64,000 nucleotides of DNA from G020348385 sp964538085 (GTDB lineage: Bacteria > Acidobacteriota > Aminicenantia > Aminicenantales > Aminicenantaceae). This document shows positions 44,220-51,673 of this stretch, in pieces (position 1 is the stretch's first letter; each line of letters opens with the position of its first letter). Location of the stretch: positions 186,001 to 250,000 of the forward strand of contig CAZIDF010000001.1 of the NCBI GenBank assembly GCA_964538085.1, written 5' to 3'. Made by a program: the position numbers and the translations under genes. The notes beneath the pieces were generated by a model that worked only from the letters and a program-made list of their open reading frames with translations, had not been told where the DNA came from and ran no database searches.

Positions 44220-45420
44220 CGGCTTTGTAATATCTCAAGCGCATCTCTGTATTTTTTATCCAGCTAAATAAGCGGGCTTTATTCAAGGACTTTTCTCCAA
44301 GGAACTTTTTTCTTTCTTCAGGGAGATCTAGCAGGGATTCCATGGCTCCTGCCAGTGCTGCGGGATCCTCGACGGGCACGGTGTTGCCCACGATCAAATC
44401 CTTTAGCGACGGAATATCCGTTGCGACCACAGGCAATCCACATCCCATCGCCTCCAATGCAGCCACGGCAAATCCCTCCTCCCTGGAAGGCAAAACACTG
44501 AATTCTGCGATATTGTGAAACTGAGCAAGCACATCCTGTGTGACGTGACCGAGGAGATGGGCGTTTTGTTTTTCTTCTCTTGTGGGATCTCTTCCCAGTG
44601 CGTCTTCCAAATCTCCCGAGCCAAAAAGCAGCAGAGTGTATGGATGCCTTTTTTGCAGGATAGCGTTGGCCTCCAACAAAACATCCACCCCCTTTGTTTT
44701 TGACATCTTGCCGCCGAATGTGACTACCGGCAGAGAGAGATCTGTATCGATACCAATATTCTTAAAGATTTCCGCTTTGGAAAGAGGCTCCGGTCGAAAA
44801 ATATTATTGTCATAACCGTTCGGGATGACGATAACCTGTTTTTCAGGAACTCCATATAGCTTGATGCAGTCTGCCTTAACGGCATCAGAGATGGAAAAGA
44901 TAAAAGCGGCATTCCGCGCACACGTAGTCGCATACGGGCGCATCCGGGGATCATAACGAAATCCCATCTGATCGGAATTATGGGCCCCCACGATATAGGT
45001 GTATCCCAGTTCATTCAAGACATACCCCATCAACCAAACATGTTCTGTTTCGATGACATCCGGTTGAAAATCCTGAATAACCTTTTGGAGGCGAAATTTC
45101 AGGAAATCGATGTAGCTTCGGAATTCCCTCTCAGACATGTCTTTGAAGGTCCAAGCCGCCTTTAGGTTTCGAGGATTGGGATCGCGAACGATGAGCGGGA
45201 ATGTCGGAAAATCAATCCCCTGAAATTCGGTTGGAAAGCGGATGATGTGATAGAGCTCTGGATTCCCGTAATATTTTTCTGCATCCGGGGAAGGCAAACC
45301 AAGATCGGGGAAAACGACTTTGACCCTATGCCCAAGGTTCTGCAATTCCTGGGCGACTCCATCCACGACTGTCGCAGCCCCGGTTCCCCATGGACCTGTG
45401 ATGGTGAATAGTATTTTCAT
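44212..45420 (-). CDS. GT4-family glycosyltransferase
   Basis: The 402-residue cytosolic enzyme has the GT-B fold of family 4. The N-terminus is ILFTITGPWGTGAATVVDGVAQEL; donor-site segments are VVTFGGKMSKTKGVDVLLEA and the EX7E motif region SVLPSREEGFAVAALEAMGCGLP. It transfers a sugar from a nucleotide donor to a glycan or other acceptor, unspecified here. A small membrane protein gene ends 4 bp before it, suggesting one transcript with the upstream lipoprotein. Confidence 0.9.
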   Translation of the reverse strand: MKILFTITGPWGTGAATVVDGVAQELQNLGHRVKVVFPDLGLPSPDAEKYYGNPELYHIIRFPTEFQGIDFPTFPLIVRDPNPRNLKAAWTFKDMSEREFRSYIDFLKFRLQKVIQDFQPDVIETEHVWLMGYVLNELGYTYIVGAHNSDQMGFRYDPRMRPYATTCARNAAFIFSISDAVKADCIKLYGVPEKQVIVIPNGYDNNIFRPEPLSKAEIFKNIGIDTDLSLPVVTFGGKMSKTKGVDVLLEANAILQKRHPYTLLLFGSGDLEDALGRDPTREEKQNAHLLGHVTQDVLAQFHNIAEFSVLPSREEGFAVAALEAMGCGLPVVATDIPSLKDLIVGNTVPVEDPAALAGAMESLLDLPEERKKFLGEKSLNKARLFSWIKNTEMRLRYYKAAI

Positions 45421-45424
45421 TTTC

Positions 45425-45631
45425 CTATTCCCTGGATTGGTAAATTTTCCAGGCGATGACCAAAACGATGCCGATGGCCATCCCGATCAAACATCGACTC
45501 CGCACGGTTGCTGCCAGGTCTGGATCATCAGCAAAAAACGAAATGATAAAACCGAAGATTCCCGTTCCAAAGATCATGATAATACCACAACCTAAAGCAG
45601 CTTTTACCGAGCCCAGAGATGCTTTTTTCAC
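45425..45631 (-). CDS. Small two-helix membrane protein
   Basis: A GTG at 45631 with GGAG 8 nt upstream gives a 68-residue product, KKASLGSVKAALGCGIIMIF onward, with two hydrophobic segments (CGIIMIFGTGIFGFIISFF; CLIGMAIGIVLVIAWKIY) joined by a short acidic loop. A GTG nine bases earlier is an alternative. It begins one base past the stop codon of the beta-propeller gene, so translation is coupled. No family is recognised. Confidence 0.6.
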   Translation of the reverse strand: MKKASLGSVKAALGCGIIMIFGTGIFGFIISFFADDPDLAATVRSRCLIGMAIGIVLVIAWKIYQSRE

Positions 45632-45632
45632 T

Positions 45633-46802
45633 CTATTCACTCCAAATGACTCGATAGCGTTTGTACACTCTATATCCTGTCTCTTCATCGGTTTCTCTGG
45701 TGTACATTTTTCCGTTCTTAAAAAGTCCGAGAGATACCTGAGATATGTCCAGCCAGACTTTTGCCCCATAGATTCCATCTTCGTTAAAAATATCGAATGC
45801 AGTTAACATTTTTCCCTGTTCTTCTTTTTGTTCATTCGTTTCAACCCAGAGGTTGCCCAAGTCATCGACAATCATGCTGTCTGTGATATTTTTCACACTG
45901 GGCATCTCGAGATTTTTGTCCACCAGAGCTCTGTCGCTCTCAGAAATCCCTCTGATGCCATCCAGATAATCCTCTCTGTCCTTCCCCGAGACAGGGATTC
46001 GCTTGTACGGGCGGTCGATCTTGCGGAAGAGTTTTCCATTGTTGTCATACACTTCGATCAAATATTTATCATTCAAGCAATGGTAGAGACGAGCATTTTT
46101 CTGATCTCCAGCCAAAATAGAATAAACATCGAAAGGCAAGGGGGAAATAGAAAAACGTCGGCCTCCTTCATCTATCTGGAGGCTGTGGTGAGAGACAAAT
46201 TTTCCATAAGAAAAAAGTTCGTTGCCCGATAAATCATAAGCCTTAACGTAAAGTTGTGTTTCCGGGCCGAAAATATTTTCATCGCGTGCATAAAAAGTAT
46301 TTGTCGCGACATAAAAATCATAGCTCCAATTCCGGAATTTGTGGCTGTCGATGAATTCACCTTCCTTGCCGAACAAGGATATGCGATTACCCTCCCAATC
46401 CAGCACCAACAGCCTGCCATCCGGCAAAAGAGCGATTTCTCCGATATTTTGAAACTCACCTGGGCCTTCCCCCTTCTGGCCTATGGTCCGGACTAAAAGC
46501 CCATCTGGATCAAAAACCTTTATCTGTAGATCTTGAAGATCGCATATATAAACATAACCCTCATCATCGATGAGATGCCAGCCGGGTCTGAACAATATTA
46601 TTTTCCCTTCATCGTCCTCACTCCTGATGGTTGATTCCTCTTCGAAAACGACCTTTCTCTCCGGATATAAGGGAGTTTCTGTGTTGTGGATGTACTCGAT
46701 CCCATCGATAACTTCCACAGTTGATCCTTCTTCTGTTTTTTTCGAACAGGAAAACCAAAGCAAAAGTGTAGCTGTCAAAAAAAAGAAAAGGATTTTTTTC
46801 AT
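45633..46802 (-). CDS. Six-bladed beta-propeller lipoprotein
   Basis: The 389-residue protein has a lipoprotein signal with lipobox WFSC and propeller repeats including WHLIDDEGYVYICDLQDLQI, the QKGEGPGEFQNIGEIALLPD block and RLLVLDWEGNRI. GGAGGG stands before the ATG. It is a paralog of the lipoprotein at 41639 (shared KGxGPGEFQ/IQ block). Its role may be surface recognition or scaffolding; this is not known. Confidence 0.85.
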   Translation of the reverse strand: MKKILFFFLTATLLLWFSCSKKTEEGSTVEVIDGIEYIHNTETPLYPERKVVFEEESTIRSEDDEGKIILFRPGWHLIDDEGYVYICDLQDLQIKVFDPDGLLVRTIGQKGEGPGEFQNIGEIALLPDGRLLVLDWEGNRISLFGKEGEFIDSHKFRNWSYDFYVATNTFYARDENIFGPETQLYVKAYDLSGNELFSYGKFVSHHSLQIDEGGRRFSISPLPFDVYSILAGDQKNARLYHCLNDKYLIEVYDNNGKLFRKIDRPYKRIPVSGKDREDYLDGIRGISESDRALVDKNLEMPSVKNITDSMIVDDLGNLWVETNEQKEEQGKMLTAFDIFNEDGIYGAKVWLDISQVSLGLFKNGKMYTRETDEETGYRVYKRYRVIWSE

Positions 46803-46909
46803 TTTTCCCTCCTAATGATTCCTCATGAAAATTCTCGATATGCATTATTATACATATCATAACAAAAGAATGATTTTCGAGGAAAAAGGGAAATTAGGTC
46901 TATTTTATT

Positions 46910-48286
46910 CTAACTTTGATCTTTCACTCTTTTGACGATTTCTTTGCGACCGTCTGGGAAATGGCCGATGATCTCAGAATCTTTGCTTTGATCGTTAAAT
47001 GTGAATTCCACACGGATACTCGGCTCCCCATCCAGGACAAAATATGTCTCGCTCAAGGGAATCATTTTAAACTGCTGCGATCCTGCATGCATAAACAATT
47101 GGCCTTCCGTGAGTGTCACTTCTCCCCTTGTGTATTTGCCCACATACTTTCTCAGGATTTCCGGTTGAACCTCAGCAGGCTCTAATCTTGCTTTTATGCC
47201 GTCCAACGCCCAGTTTATCTGCTGCTTTTTTCCCTCATCCACGGTTTTTTCCAACTGTTTTTCCAGAGCTATCGAATGGGCTTTATCCAAGGCTTGATCC
47301 CTGGGCACCGCAACATGAGGGGCAATACCTTCCCCCTCCCAGTTTGTCTTGGTTATGGGATTGATGGCTCTCCCACTCGGCACCCACACGAGAAAAAGAT
47401 CATTCACGATACGGTCTCCGCCAGGGTGGGCTCCTCCTCCTGTGGTCTCCCCCACAATCGTGGCTCTTTTGAGATTTTTCATGTTATACGTGAATTCTTC
47501 CGCTGCTGAGAATGTCCGGGAACTGGTGAGGATATAAAGATCTGTGTCATACATCATTTTTCCGGGCACATAAGGAAGGGTCCAAAACTGCACAATATCA
47601 TCTTCGCCTCGCCATTCGAAGCTGTTCAGGTGCGTATATTCCTCGAAAAAATAACTGCTGATTATCTGTATCGTCAACGGACTGCCGCCTCCATTGTTGC
47701 GGAGGTCGATGATCACAGCATCGGCATTAGCCAGAAAATTCATGGCCGCAACGATCGTATCGCCAGCTTGGGTTAGCCCTGTGAAGTATCGCAGATCGAG
47801 ATACCCGATGTTTCCTTCCCGAATCTCCACCCTTTGAAAGCCGAAATTCTGCCGGCGTTGTCTTTCGATGTTTGTCTTCCTCTCTTTTTCCCTCTCTTCT
47901 TCGCTTATGCTTTGCTCGGCCCTGATCCTTTGGACCATCTCCGGACTGTAGGTGACTCTGATGTGCCTGTCTTTGCTCATGCTGCGTAAATCCTCGGTGA
48001 GGATCCGTGAAAATTCGAAAACATCATCAATTTTGTCGTATTTTCCCTCGCGCAGTTTTGTTTCCAGCTTGTCCGCCATTTTTTCTGCGGTTTCTTTGAA
48101 TATGTAATGATCCACCATCAACTGCCCCACACGATTGGCCACTTCTGCCCTCATTTCGCCATCTAAGGTTTGAGTTTCCTCTCCTACCTTTTTTTCCTGA
48201 GAAAAGACCGGTAAACTGATCACGGTAAAGAAAATTAATAGAAGCAAGATAATCAAAACGAGTTTTTTGCCATTCATCCCGATCAT
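46910..48286 (-). CDS. Exported S41-family (C-terminal processing-like) peptidase
   Basis: The 458-residue protein has a signal peptide (LVLIILLLLIFFTVISLPVFSQ), an IRBP/tricorn-type N-terminal helical domain and an S41 core. The likely nucleophile is S260 (LTSSRTFSAAEEF); supporting segments are GYLDLRYF, AVIIDLRNNGGGSP and ATIVGETTGGGAHPG. No PDZ domain is evident, as in the IRBP-like subgroup. GAGGAGG precedes the ATG. It starts 2 bp after the MarR-GNAT gene, so the two form an operon. Confidence 0.9.
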   Translation of the reverse strand: MIGMNGKKLVLIILLLLIFFTVISLPVFSQEKKVGEETQTLDGEMRAEVANRVGQLMVDHYIFKETAEKMADKLETKLREGKYDKIDDVFEFSRILTEDLRSMSKDRHIRVTYSPEMVQRIRAEQSISEEEREKERKTNIERQRRQNFGFQRVEIREGNIGYLDLRYFTGLTQAGDTIVAAMNFLANADAVIIDLRNNGGGSPLTIQIISSYFFEEYTHLNSFEWRGEDDIVQFWTLPYVPGKMMYDTDLYILTSSRTFSAAEEFTYNMKNLKRATIVGETTGGGAHPGGDRIVNDLFLVWVPSGRAINPITKTNWEGEGIAPHVAVPRDQALDKAHSIALEKQLEKTVDEGKKQQINWALDGIKARLEPAEVQPEILRKYVGKYTRGEVTLTEGQLFMHAGSQQFKMIPLSETYFVLDGEPSIRVEFTFNDQSKDSEIIGHFPDGRKEIVKRVKDQS

Positions 48287-48288
48287 GG

Positions 48289-49266
48289 CTAAACCTCCTC
48301 GGTTTTAAGGTCCAATTTCATTCTGATTCCGAATCTTTCTCGTTCATATTTTTCACTGGCCGCTGGTTCAGTTTGCGTAACCTTGAAGCCGGATGTTCGG
48401 TACAGATTAACCGCCACCCTTAAGCGATTGTCCGTCTTCAGGACGAGCTTTTCCGCTCCGGTATTTACAGCCCTGGATATGGCTTCTTTTGTCAGTTTTC
48501 GTCCGACCTGTTTGCCCTGGGCTTTTTCCGTTACAGCCATTTTGGCGATCTCAAAGGTTTTTTCGTCTATTTTTATTACAGCCGTTGTGCCCACCACCTG
48601 ATCCTCTAAACGGGCAAACAACACAAATCCCCCCCGTTGAATGATTTCCTCTTCCGGATTATGGAGTATTTTTTTATCCAGCTCTTCCACTTTGAAATAT
48701 TTTTCCAGCCATTCATAATTCAACTTTTGAAAATATTCCTTGTATTCCGGCTTGTAATCTAATATCTCGATAGCATTGTGCTGCCTCTGTTTGATTCGAT
48801 CGATGATTCGACTCCCAACATCTTCCTCATCCAATAAAACTTCGATTCGTTGAATGATATCCAGCATGTCAATCCCTGCCATGTTAAAAATTTCCGATGT
48901 GGCAGTCTCAAAATCGTTCCAGATAGGAAGAAGAAAATTCACTAGCTTTTTTCCTTTTTCCGTTATGGCGAGCCGTCTGATCCGCCGGTCTTTTGTATCC
49001 GGTAAAGATTGGATAAGCCCTTTTTTTACCAAGATCTGAGTCGTCTGAATAACCGCAGGATGCGAGATTTTCAAAGAACTGGAAATTTCAGAAATGGACA
49101 AAGGAGAAGCTTGCGTATGAATCAGATAAAAAACGGTGAACCAACGGGGCTCGAAATCGATGCCAAGGGATTTGTACGCCTCGCGCCCCCCCCGTAAAAA
49201 TCTATCCGTCAGCCTCTTCATCCGGCTGGCGACAGCAAGATATCCGAGTTCTTCGATAAAATCCAT
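48289..49266 (-). CDS. MarR-GNAT fusion regulator/acetyltransferase
   Basis: The first 145 residues of this 325-residue protein are a MarR winged helix (SISEISSSLKISHPAVIQTT recognition region; wing DTKDRRIRRLAITEKGKKL). Residues about 170-320 form a GNAT acetyltransferase (MAVTEKAQGKQVGRKLTKEA as the acetyl-CoA loop; AVNLYRTSGFKV). Such fusions are known and are thought to couple ligand or substrate sensing with acetylation. A perfect promoter and a 12-bp palindrome overlapping its start site suggest autorepression. The S41 peptidase gene follows in the same operon. Confidence 0.92.
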   Translation of the reverse strand: MDFIEELGYLAVASRMKRLTDRFLRGGREAYKSLGIDFEPRWFTVFYLIHTQASPLSISEISSSLKISHPAVIQTTQILVKKGLIQSLPDTKDRRIRRLAITEKGKKLVNFLLPIWNDFETATSEIFNMAGIDMLDIIQRIEVLLDEEDVGSRIIDRIKQRQHNAIEILDYKPEYKEYFQKLNYEWLEKYFKVEELDKKILHNPEEEIIQRGGFVLFARLEDQVVGTTAVIKIDEKTFEIAKMAVTEKAQGKQVGRKLTKEAISRAVNTGAEKLVLKTDNRLRVAVNLYRTSGFKVTQTEPAASEKYERERFGIRMKLDLKTEEV

Positions 49267-49283
49267 GTTCTCTAGCTTATTAT

Positions 49284-49295
49284 GTAAGTACTTAC
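49284..49295. promoter_or_regulatory. 12-bp palindromic operator of the MarR-GNAT operon
   Basis: GTAAGTACTTAC is a perfect palindrome lying just after the -10 element and over the expected transcription start, 17 bp before the start codon. MarR dimers bind such sites; binding by the encoded regulator is inferred. Confidence 0.6.
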
Positions 49296-49298
49296 GTA

Positions 49299-49326
49299 AT
49301 TATATCATAGTTTCGCAGAATGTCAA
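49299..49326 (-). promoter_or_regulatory. Consensus sigma-70 promoter of the MarR-GNAT operon
   Basis: TTGACA (49321-49326) and TATAAT (49299-49304) are both perfect matches on the minus strand, with 16 bp between. Such a strong promoter next to an operator is expected for a tightly repressed operon. Confidence 0.8.
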
Positions 49327-49396
49327 TAATCACTTTAGTTCGTAGGGAAATGGGGGATTTAACGTAAAGGAAACGAAAAACTATTTAAACGTGAAA

Positions 49397-49723
49397 TCAG
49401 CTTTCTCGATCTTCTTTTTTGTTCGGTTTCTCCAGATATCCCCAAACCTTGGCAAAATAATTTGTTTCTCCCGAAGAAGGCTCTGAAAATTCCACCCGAA
49501 GTCCCTTGCTTTCGAATATTTTCATCCATTCTTTCAGTTTATCGGGTGAATAGACCGTGATTTCCGCCACAGGTCCCCCCTTTAGCACCACTTCTTCTTG
49601 TTTGTTTTCCGGAAGCATTTTTTTCGTCAGTGAGGAAATCGTTTCTTTCACTTCATTGAGAAGCCGATTGGTCTCCTGCGCTTCTTTCAGGATGTCGTTC
49701 AGTATCTCTTGTTCTTTTTTCAT
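49397..49723 (-). CDS. Small coiled-coil protein of unknown function
   Basis: The 108-residue protein starts with a long amphipathic helix (EQEILNDILKEAQETNRLLN, continuing to KKM), likely a dimerising coiled coil. An alpha/beta part follows (VAEITVYSPDKLKEWMKIFE; GETNYFAKVWGYLEKP). No family is recognised and no signal or membrane segment is present. It lies between the SCP2-like gene (68 bp) and the MarR-GNAT promoter. Confidence 0.65.
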   Translation of the reverse strand: MKKEQEILNDILKEAQETNRLLNEVKETISSLTKKMLPENKQEEVVLKGGPVAEITVYSPDKLKEWMKIFESKGLRVEFSEPSSGETNYFAKVWGYLEKPNKKEDRES

Positions 49724-49791
49724 TTCAACAAAAACTCATTCTCTTAGTCATGATTATAAGATATTTAGCGTCGGCTTATCAAAGCAGAGGT

Positions 49792-50217
49792 TCACTCGCC
49801 CAAAAACGTGGACTCGAATGTACTTAAAGAATTCGCCACAGCCCTAATGAATTTGGCGTGCATCATTATTTTCATCATATTCCCTTTCAGTTTGAAGCCT
49901 CCTCTTACCACTCCCTCGATAAAATCTTTTTCTCCCTTTATGACAAGTTTGAATGCCTCATAGGGCCCCGTACAGAAAAATCCTGTGTCCACTTCTGAAG
50001 GGTTATCGACCAACCGGGAATCTGTGCATTTTCCCTCCTTGGCCTCCAAATACAGATAGGTCGTTTTGTCCAGCCCCCCTCCTGGAGTTACTTCAAAGAG
50101 GAAGTTCCCATTAAAATCGACCCCCCACTTCTTTCCTGACTCCTCTATGGCTTCGCTGTCGTTTATGGCATTTTTCCATTCTTGGCACCACTCATTAGAG
50201 GGGTATAACACAGCCAT
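49792..50217 (-). CDS. SCP2 (sterol carrier)-like protein
   Basis: The 141-residue protein has features of the SCP2 lipid-binding fold: NEWCQEWKNAINDSEAIEES, FLFEVTPGGG, YLYLEAKEG and a C-terminal helix-sheet part FIEGVVRGGFKLKGNMMKIM. These proteins carry acyl or hydrophobic ligands. It is encoded 33 bp after the acyl-CoA dehydrogenase on the same strand, so binding of an acyl-CoA or related ligand is plausible. Confidence 0.75.
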   Translation of the reverse strand: MAVLYPSNEWCQEWKNAINDSEAIEESGKKWGVDFNGNFLFEVTPGGGLDKTTYLYLEAKEGKCTDSRLVDNPSEVDTGFFCTGPYEAFKLVIKGEKDFIEGVVRGGFKLKGNMMKIMMHAKFIRAVANSLSTFESTFLGE

Positions 50218-50250
50218 GATTACCTCCTTTCAAAACTCGTGATATTTTCT

Positions 50251-51510
50251 TTACAATTTCTCCAAGTCATACCAATACCTTGCGTTCTCGAGAGTCTTCA
50301 ATGCTTTCCCGCCCATCCAAAGCCCGATGACCTTCTGATCACGCCAGTGTTTCTCGATGTCGAACTCCCTTGCGTACCCATAAGATCCCATAAAATCCAT
50401 CGCTCGGCTGCATGCCCGCTCCACCGCATTGCTCGCAAAAAGAGAGAGGCCTCTTGTCTTGAGGAGATACCTTTCATCCCAAGCATCCCAGCCATAGATA
50501 TCTGGGCGAGTAATTTCCCGAACATGGGTCCACAGCCATGCTGATGAAGATTCGATCAGCGTTGCGACTTCCGTTAACATGTCAGCCACGATGCTGTGTT
50601 CTTTTAGCGGCTTTCCAGCCACGATTCGTTCCGTCGTCCATTTTTTGATTATCTCATAAACATTCTTCATGATACCTACACACATAGCCGCAGATCCGAT
50701 ATTACCGTAAGTGATCGCCTCCCGCCAATACTTGAGATCATCGCTCGGGCCATGCATCCTGTATCTCTTTGGAACCCGCACATTTTCAAACCACACATCT
50801 GTGTTCATATCCGCCGCCATCCCGCACTTCTGGTAGGGATTTCCCGCAGAGACTCCCTCCGCATCCGCCGGTACCAGGATCAGTGCAAAATCGTTCGGAT
50901 CGGATGATCCCCTCTTTGTCGTGCAGATGACTGTGTAAAGATCGGCCACTTTGCCTGAATTCGAAGCCCACAATTTGTGGCCATTGATTATCCATTCATC
51001 ACCATCGAGGGTTGCGGTTGTTTTTATCGTTTTTCCTTGTATGCGGCCATAGTTCTCGATATCCGCACCGCTGTCCGGTTCGGTCATGGCATGGCAACCG
51101 ACATACAATTCCTGGCCACAAAATTTCGGCCCGAACTCCTGGCAAAGTTCCATGTTCCGGTGCGGTTTCCAAATAATCGGAACCATCCCCCAGATCGAAC
51201 ATACCGTTGCCACACAAAACCCAGCGTCGATACGGGCCAATTCTTCGCAGACGACCGTGACACAGGTGAGGGGATCAGGTATATCCGTGCCACCGACCTC
51301 TGCAGGAAAAAAAGCGGCATTTATCCCCAAATCCACAAGGACTTCTTTAAGAAGCGGCTCGACAATCCTATGATCCTTCCAATCCTCATCTACTTGTTGT
51401 CTGATCGGCACATAACGTTCCTCACCCCATTTTCTTATGACACGACCCAGATCACTTACAAAATCCGACACCCACTCTTTGGGCCGGATAAAATCGTCTA
51501 TCGTCGGCAT
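50251..51510 (-). CDS. Acyl-CoA dehydrogenase
   Basis: The 419-residue flavoprotein oxidises an acyl-CoA to the trans-2-enoyl-CoA with FAD. It shows the family order: an N-terminal helical domain (GINAAFFPAEVGGTDIPDPL), a mid-domain (MTEPDSGADIENYG; INGHKLWASNSG) and a C-terminal helical domain (AVERACSRAMDFMGSYGYAREFDIEKHWRD). Electron acceptor and chain length cannot be inferred. GGGAGG precedes the ATG. The SCP2-like gene follows in the same direction. Confidence 0.92.
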   Translation of the reverse strand: MPTIDDFIRPKEWVSDFVSDLGRVIRKWGEERYVPIRQQVDEDWKDHRIVEPLLKEVLVDLGINAAFFPAEVGGTDIPDPLTCVTVVCEELARIDAGFCVATVCSIWGMVPIIWKPHRNMELCQEFGPKFCGQELYVGCHAMTEPDSGADIENYGRIQGKTIKTTATLDGDEWIINGHKLWASNSGKVADLYTVICTTKRGSSDPNDFALILVPADAEGVSAGNPYQKCGMAADMNTDVWFENVRVPKRYRMHGPSDDLKYWREAITYGNIGSAAMCVGIMKNVYEIIKKWTTERIVAGKPLKEHSIVADMLTEVATLIESSSAWLWTHVREITRPDIYGWDAWDERYLLKTRGLSLFASNAVERACSRAMDFMGSYGYAREFDIEKHWRDQKVIGLWMGGKALKTLENARYWYDLEKL

Positions 51511-51511
51511 T

Positions 51512-51595
51512 TTATCCTCCCTTTGTGATTTTTTTTGGTTTTTCCTCTTTTTTCATCTTCGCGAGATAATCGAAGAGAATTTTGCCGAACTCCAT
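51512..51595 (-). CDS. Possible 27-codon leader peptide upstream of acyl-CoA dehydrogenase
   Basis: An ATG at 51595 opens a 27-codon frame (EFGKILFDYLAKMKKEEKPK onward) whose TAA lies one base before the dehydrogenase ATG. Its last codons (AAG GGA GGA) form that gene's ribosome site. The product would be a basic amphipathic helix. No ribosome site is evident before its own ATG, so it may be chance. Confidence 0.25.
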   Translation of the reverse strand: MEFGKILFDYLAKMKKEEKPKKITKGG

Positions 51596-51673
51596 GTCTA
51601 AACAGAAGAACACAACAACTTACTTATTTCACTATAATTAACGGGAAAAGATTAGCAATTTAGGAAGGGAGTG

